64,000 bases of DNA, from positions 1,178,001-1,242,000 of the forward strand of contig JACGCN010000007.1 of assembly GCA_014905825.1 (NCBI GenBank), in the 5' to 3' direction. Positions 59,386 through 64,000 of this stretch are shown here, piece after piece. Both the position numbers and the translations under genes were made by a program. The DNA is from Lyophyllum atratum (taxonomy: Eukaryota > Basidiomycota > Agaricomycetes > Agaricales > Lyophyllaceae). The notes beneath the pieces were generated by a model. The model was given only the letters and a program-made list of their open reading frames with translations, did not search any database and was not told the DNA's origin. Every line of letters begins with the position of its first letter. Within the stretch, counting starts at the first letter, position 1.

Positions 59386-61075
59386 TTGTGCATTCTGAGA
59401 AGGAATTGGAATTTTGCAGGCCACCATAGACAGAATTTGTATAAATATTGTATCATTTCGCCGCATCGACAACCAACTGATGGTATACCTTCTTCACGAC
59501 CGAAGAAATTGCCGGCTACCGCTCCTCCTACGGCCTTTTATCTGTCTCTAGGTCAAAACCGAAGAACTTCAAACACCCTCGTCCCATTCTCCAAGTCCTT
59601 GGCTCTTTCATCGCTTCAGCCTCATTACAGATCAACTCCACATACAAAAATCGCATTTGATAAGGTCGTGCACCAGATTATGCATGGGGAAATAACTTGA
59701 GACGGGTGGACGGACGCAATGGGCTCCACCACATCCTTGCGAGGAAACGAAATGCCTTCCACACAAAATGTAAGAAAATGTAGAATCAAGTGGTCTTACC
59801 AAACTACAAGGCAGATTACATACCCCACTACTCCTCCAATTTAAAAAGGTAGAACACGACAATATCTCTCATTCTACTCGTAGTCCCTCATGGCATCTTC
59901 GCAGTCGATATGATCACGCCAATCCTCATCCTCTGTATCAATGTAGATACTCGCCCCGTCAGGTCCATACATCGCACCCTGGATTATATATCCCTTGGCA
60001 TTGATGGACTTCAACACGCAGGTGAAGGCATGTAAAAGTGAACCTGCTCCATCTGGACCATCGTTTAACTGCGTATCGTCTGTCCGTCCACAGTTGAAGA
60101 TGAAAATACGAGGTGGGTTGCATCTCCTAGTATCAGATTGCTGAGAATATATCGGTAGTGCTGAGTTCTTGGCAAGTTGAGAGCGCAAATCTATTGCTCA
60201 CTGCCACTTGATCGATTTGATCAGCCATTTCGAATGGGGAGGAAGCTAGTGAGGCTTAGAAGATGTAGAGAGCTGAAGGAATCCGCGGTCAAACTGCGCG
60301 TTTGCACATTGGGTAGATGGGCACACCTCTGCTTGCGATGTCGAGGTTGCTTCTGAATAGGTGCAAGTAAAATATAAGTTTGTGTTTTCGCGTATTTTCG
60401 AGTAGTTGGCGACTTTAGATAGGATCATGAGCTGGTCATGCGTCTAGATTCTAGAGAGTGTAACAGAAGGTAAGTAACAGATCATGGACCTACACATCGA
60501 TGATTGGACACACATTGCAGCTTCGTCTGGTATTCCTCTTACCCGCGTGAATTTCACCATGCTTCCAGAAGACCTATCTAAGCACTGACGTAACTGGGCA
60601 CCCACTACGTGAGTAAAGTCGAAATGGAATGTATGTCGCATGGGTTGTAGAAGAACAACATATTTTTCAAGAAAGGGTACGGTGGTCATTTCCCATGTCT
60701 GAGTCATGGTACATGCCGGAGCGCTAGTGTATCGTTGCATCGTACATAGATAACACGATATTTCGACAACAACAATAGTCTCAGGCGGGGAGGTGAGGGG
60801 TATGTTCTGTTCTGAAGGGCGGACATGGACGCGGTGACAGTGTAGTTGTGGCGCGTAAATCTTGACGTGAAAACGGCCGACGAGCCGAAAATCGATCGCT
60901 CAGTAAACCCGAATCCGACCCTTGCCTCCGAGTCACCTTCGAATTAAATAAAATGAAATTAGTCTCCACTCCCACTCCTTGTGTCAACATCAGGATCCTC
61001 TGCTAGTTGTTACCTTCTACCCTTCAGCTGCAATCTACGTTGTGCATCCCCGGGGTATCCTAGAGTGCGATTGAG
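59386..61075. other. 1.7 kb with only anonymous frames
   Basis: A minus-strand frame at 59874-60188 ends in a credible acidic tail (DTEDEDWRDHIDCEDAMRDY) and one at 60444-60740 has a clean start (MQRYTSAPACTMTQTWEMTT) with possible introns. They could be exons of a small gene, but I recognise no domain and cannot fix the splicing. Confidence 0.25.
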
Positions 61076-63173
61076 ATGAGCTCCACGAGCGCCATCGTAC
61101 AGAACATCCCAGTAGGCCTGGCTGTGCCTCCCCATACTCCCCACGCAATATCGGTTTCTTTGCCTACATGGAAAGATAATGTTGGCTACGAAGAGGGCGA
61201 GAAAAGGGTGGTTGACTCCATGGTTTCAGGTTACCCTAGGTTTTTCATCCATCTGAGCATCCAAAAAGTGCGTACACCTCGCCTTTAAATTCTGATCCAC
61301 TTGCTCATCGCCTTTCTTTCATTAGCTCGCACGTATATTTGAGCAGAAGTACGGCCTCAAAGACGAAAGATGCATGCTTTTTGCTACCCATCGGGTAGCC
61401 GAAGAGGCTCGGTCGTTCATGCAAGCCCGTTCAGTCAATACCCGACTACTCAGTCTTCTCATCTGTCCTGAAGACAAAGCCAACGGCAGGATCATAGAGC
61501 ACGATACTAGGGACCAAGCAGATTGTTCATCCACAGCTTCTGTCAACATCCACATCGTGCTGTTCCCGCCAGATGCATTCCCAATTGCGAAACAGTTCTG
61601 GCAACACACTGGCATGGGTATTTCAAGTCGCCTGGCTGAGCACTGCCTGGCGATGCTTCCAGATGAGCTCACCAGAACTGGATCCCCCTCTACCTCACCC
61701 ACAACCCCTCGATTCCCCACTAAAGCGATCAACCGACATTATTCGGTGAAAAGCCAACTTAAACCGCTGTCTACTCCATCTTCACCCTTGATCGACTCGT
61801 CGAGGAGGAAGACAGACGTCGAAGAAACATTGGAGCCCGACCACAGTGTCTATCTCGAAGAGCATTACGGTCGAAACCTACCACTGGCGTTCGCCTCATC
61901 GGCAAAGCGTGCTCTCCGTCGCAGAGTCGCGGGTGTCTTGATTCGTGACACGAATTTCGACTGCCAAGGGGAACCTTGTGCTGGTGACGAGACCCTCCTC
62001 GTCGGGCCTAGTTCCCGTGGTGTGGCAGACGTTTCGGAAAATGACGTATACCTATACCCCACGGGCATGGCAGCCATTTGGAGCGCGCACCATATCATCT
62101 CGGCTGTCCGACCCGCAGCGAAAAATGTTTGTTTTGGGTTCGTCTGCCCTTTTCCATGAACATAATACAGCTGCTAACAATAAGATGATAGATTTCCCTA
62201 CACCGATACCCTCAAGATCCTGGAGAAATGGGGTCCGGGATGCCACTTCTTTGGAGGTGGATTAGACGCAGAGATAGACGAACTGGAGGCCATTCTGGAG
62301 AAGGAGGCTGCCCTCAACCCTGGTACACCACCCATTCTGGCACTCTTCACAGAATTCCCGTCCAACCCTCTCCTTCGCTCTGGCAACCTCCCCCGATTGC
62401 GGGCCCTAGCCGATAAATACGATTTCCTGATCGTCATCGATGAGACGATTGGCAATTTCGTGAACGTAGAGGTCCTGCCATACGCCGATATCGTTGTGAG
62501 CAGTCTCTCGAAGGTCTTCAGTGGAGTGGCCAACGTCATGGGCGGCGGGTGAGTCGATTTTCTTGAACGCACATCCATCTGTAAACTGACTCAAACTAGC
62601 CTAGTCCTCAACCCCCGGTGCCGTCATTACACCGCGCTCAAGGCATATATGGACTCGACCTTCGAGGACCTATACTTTAACGAGGATGCCATCTACATGG
62701 AGCGCAACTCGCGTGACTTCCAACGCCGCATCAAGATCATCGACTTCAACACTGAGGCCGTGTGCGACTTCCTGCGATCGCGTTCCCTTCCCGGAGGCGC
62801 AGCAGGGGGAGTCATAAAGGAGGTGTTCTACCCGAAGTACATCACGCCCGAGAACTATGAGGCCTGCCGCATCAAGACCCCAGGAGCCGAAGGCGGATTC
62901 GGCGGGATGTTCTCGCTGACGTTCACATCGCTCGCTGCGTCGCATGCGTTCTTCGATGCGCTGTCGTGTCACAAGGGTCCTAGTTTGGGAACGAACTTTA
63001 CACTGGCGTGTCCGTTCACGATTCTTGCGCATTATGCAGAGCTGGACTGGGCGGCGAAGTATGGGGTAGAAGAGGGCCTAGTCAGAGTTAGTGTGGGGAT
63101 GGAGGAGACCCAGTCATTGTTGAACTCTTTCGAGATGGCTTTGAAGGCAGCGGAGCAGGCCGTTAGGACATAA
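61076..63173 (+). CDS. STR2: Cystathionine gamma-synthase (Cys/Met metabolism PLP enzyme)
   Basis: PLP-dependent enzyme that condenses cysteine with an O-acyl-homoserine to cystathionine in methionine supply. Exons 61076-61267, 61326-62137, 62192-62548 and 62600-63173 total 1935 nt, 644 aa, the long fungal (STR2/met-7) form rather than the ~400 aa bacterial one. The extended N-terminus has [20 protein letters not shown] (a family signature), [13 protein letters not shown] sequence ([12 protein letters not shown]), and a domain to about residue 270. The catalytic core has [20 protein letters not shown] (phosphate-binding turn), [30 protein letters not shown] (Asp that contacts the pyridine N) and [18 protein letters not shown] with the PLP-binding Lys. 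The C-terminal part includes [11 protein letters not shown] and [10 protein letters not shown]. All residues are intact. Convergent with histone H2A. Confidence 0.93.
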
Positions 63174-63416
63174 CGCAATGCCATTTGGCAGAGCTTGATA
63201 TTCCTTCAACAAGGAAGTTTAGACATGTATCGCATAAACCATTTTGTATCCAACTACAAGCAATCAATCAATGTATCCTTAGTCTCTTGCAACTAAAAGC
63301 GTTTCAACGTCAAGCGAGGCAATCAAATCGGAAGAGAGTGCGTCCAGAGTAGAGTAATATAAATAATGGTAATACAATGGTACAGATACAGAGCAAAAAC
63401 CAAAACACCACAGCAT

Positions 63417-63987
63417 CTATACTTCTTGACTGTTCTTCCCAGCCTTCGGTTTTGTGGGTAGGAGTTCGGGGTTGATATGGGGGACTGAGGACGAATGAGA
63501 CAAGGTATGAGACTCAAGAGAATAGAAAACGTACCGACACCACCCTGGGAGATGACAACATCACCAAGGAGCTTGCCTAGTCTGGATGGGAGAATAAGCA
63601 AAGAGGACTACCAATGTAGACAACGAAAACTTACTCTTCGTCATTTCGGATGGCAAGTTGCAGATGACGAGGCACGATACGTTGCTTCTTGTTATCACGA
63701 GCAGCGTTACCGGCGAGTTCGAGGATCTCAGCAGCGAGATACTCCAAGACGGCGGCGAGGTACACTGTAAAATTTGTCAGTCCAAGAGCGCCTGGTGAAA
63801 CGAAGCGCAACATACCAGGTGCACCAGCGCCTACACGCTGAGCATAGTTGCCCTTCTTCAGGAGTCTGTGCACACGACCGACGGGGAATTGGAGGCCAGC
63901 TTTGGCTGAACGAGATTGAGATTTTCCGGCTTCACCGCCGCCAGCTGCCTTGCCACCCCTGGATTTTCCGCTAACTTTGCCAGACAT
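63417..63987 (-). CDS. HTA1: Histone H2A with C-terminal SQE motif
   Basis: Core nucleosomal histone. Exons 63816-63987, 63635-63764, 63535-63581 and 63417-63484 total 417 nt, 138 aa. It reads [20 protein letters not shown], then [20 protein letters not shown], the acidic-patch and alpha-2 region [40 protein letters not shown], and ends [17 protein letters not shown]. The SQE near the C-terminus is the site phosphorylated by ATM/ATR kinases at DNA breaks, so this canonical H2A doubles as H2A.X, as in other fungi; the final residue is Val instead of the common Leu. Introns interrupt at P|V, E|L and V|V. The gene promoter lies past the right edge, where an H2B partner is common. Confidence 0.96.
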
Positions 63988-64000
63988 TGTAGTTTATGTG

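Overview
The window reads as a piece of a basidiomycete (Agaricomycete) nuclear chromosome. The evidence is eukaryotic gene structure with many 48-60 nt GT-AG introns, fungal housekeeping genes (RPL28/uL15, RPB11, histone H2A ending in an SQE motif, MTG1, SDS23, cystathionine gamma-synthase) and families typical of mushroom-forming fungi (P450s, a Zn2Cys6 factor with the fungal-specific domain, a multi-spanning membrane family). Exon models were built by hand from splice sites. For ten genes (PEP4-like protease, MGRN1-like RING ligase, RPL28, RPB11, kinase, PPR-like protein, membrane protein, CsbD-like protein, CGS, H2A) the exon lengths sum to a multiple of three. I found no tRNA or rRNA gene, CRISPR array or intact transposon, and no convincing undescribed multi-gene system.

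Left third (1-17.5 kb) is an accessory, unstable region. It holds a P450 cut by the left edge (minus), a PEP4-type aspartic protease (plus), an array of six ~185 bp tandem repeats (4.2-5.2 kb), and two closely related multi-spanning membrane protein genes (minus; 6.9-8.4 and 12.2-13.6 kb) flanking a second P450 (plus, with an apparent frameshift). Beyond these lie eroded remnants of a triose-phosphate-type transporter, an ICMT-like methyltransferase and the last exon of an aspartic protease.

Middle (17.6-41.2 kb) is mostly conserved: BAG-domain co-chaperone regulator (minus), MGRN1-like RING E3 ligase (minus), RPL28 (minus), RPB11 (plus), MTG1 mitochondrial GTPase (minus), a basic nuclear protein (plus), a GIN4/NIM1-type kinase (minus) and a divergent PPR-like mitochondrial protein (plus). 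Two gene-poor stretches (26.3-28.1 and 29.9-33.6 kb) interrupt it.

Right third (41.2-64 kb): a second, degenerate ~160 bp tandem repeat (41.7-42.3 kb), a Zn2Cys6 transcription factor whose zinc cluster is split by a 13-nt micro-exon, a secreted M43 metalloprotease with a GC-AG intron, a Ser/Thr-rich single-pass surface protein, a CsbD-like stress protein with a TATA box, a CNH-domain Vps39/TGFBRAP1-like gene that appears to stop after the CNH domain, divergent SDS23, then cystathionine gamma-synthase and convergent histone H2A at the right edge.

The genes do not form one pathway. Shared organisation is limited to short divergent promoters (kinase/PPR 227 bp; Vps39-like/SDS23 228 bp; P450/protease 385 bp). 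Positions of exons not discussed individually should be taken as approximate.
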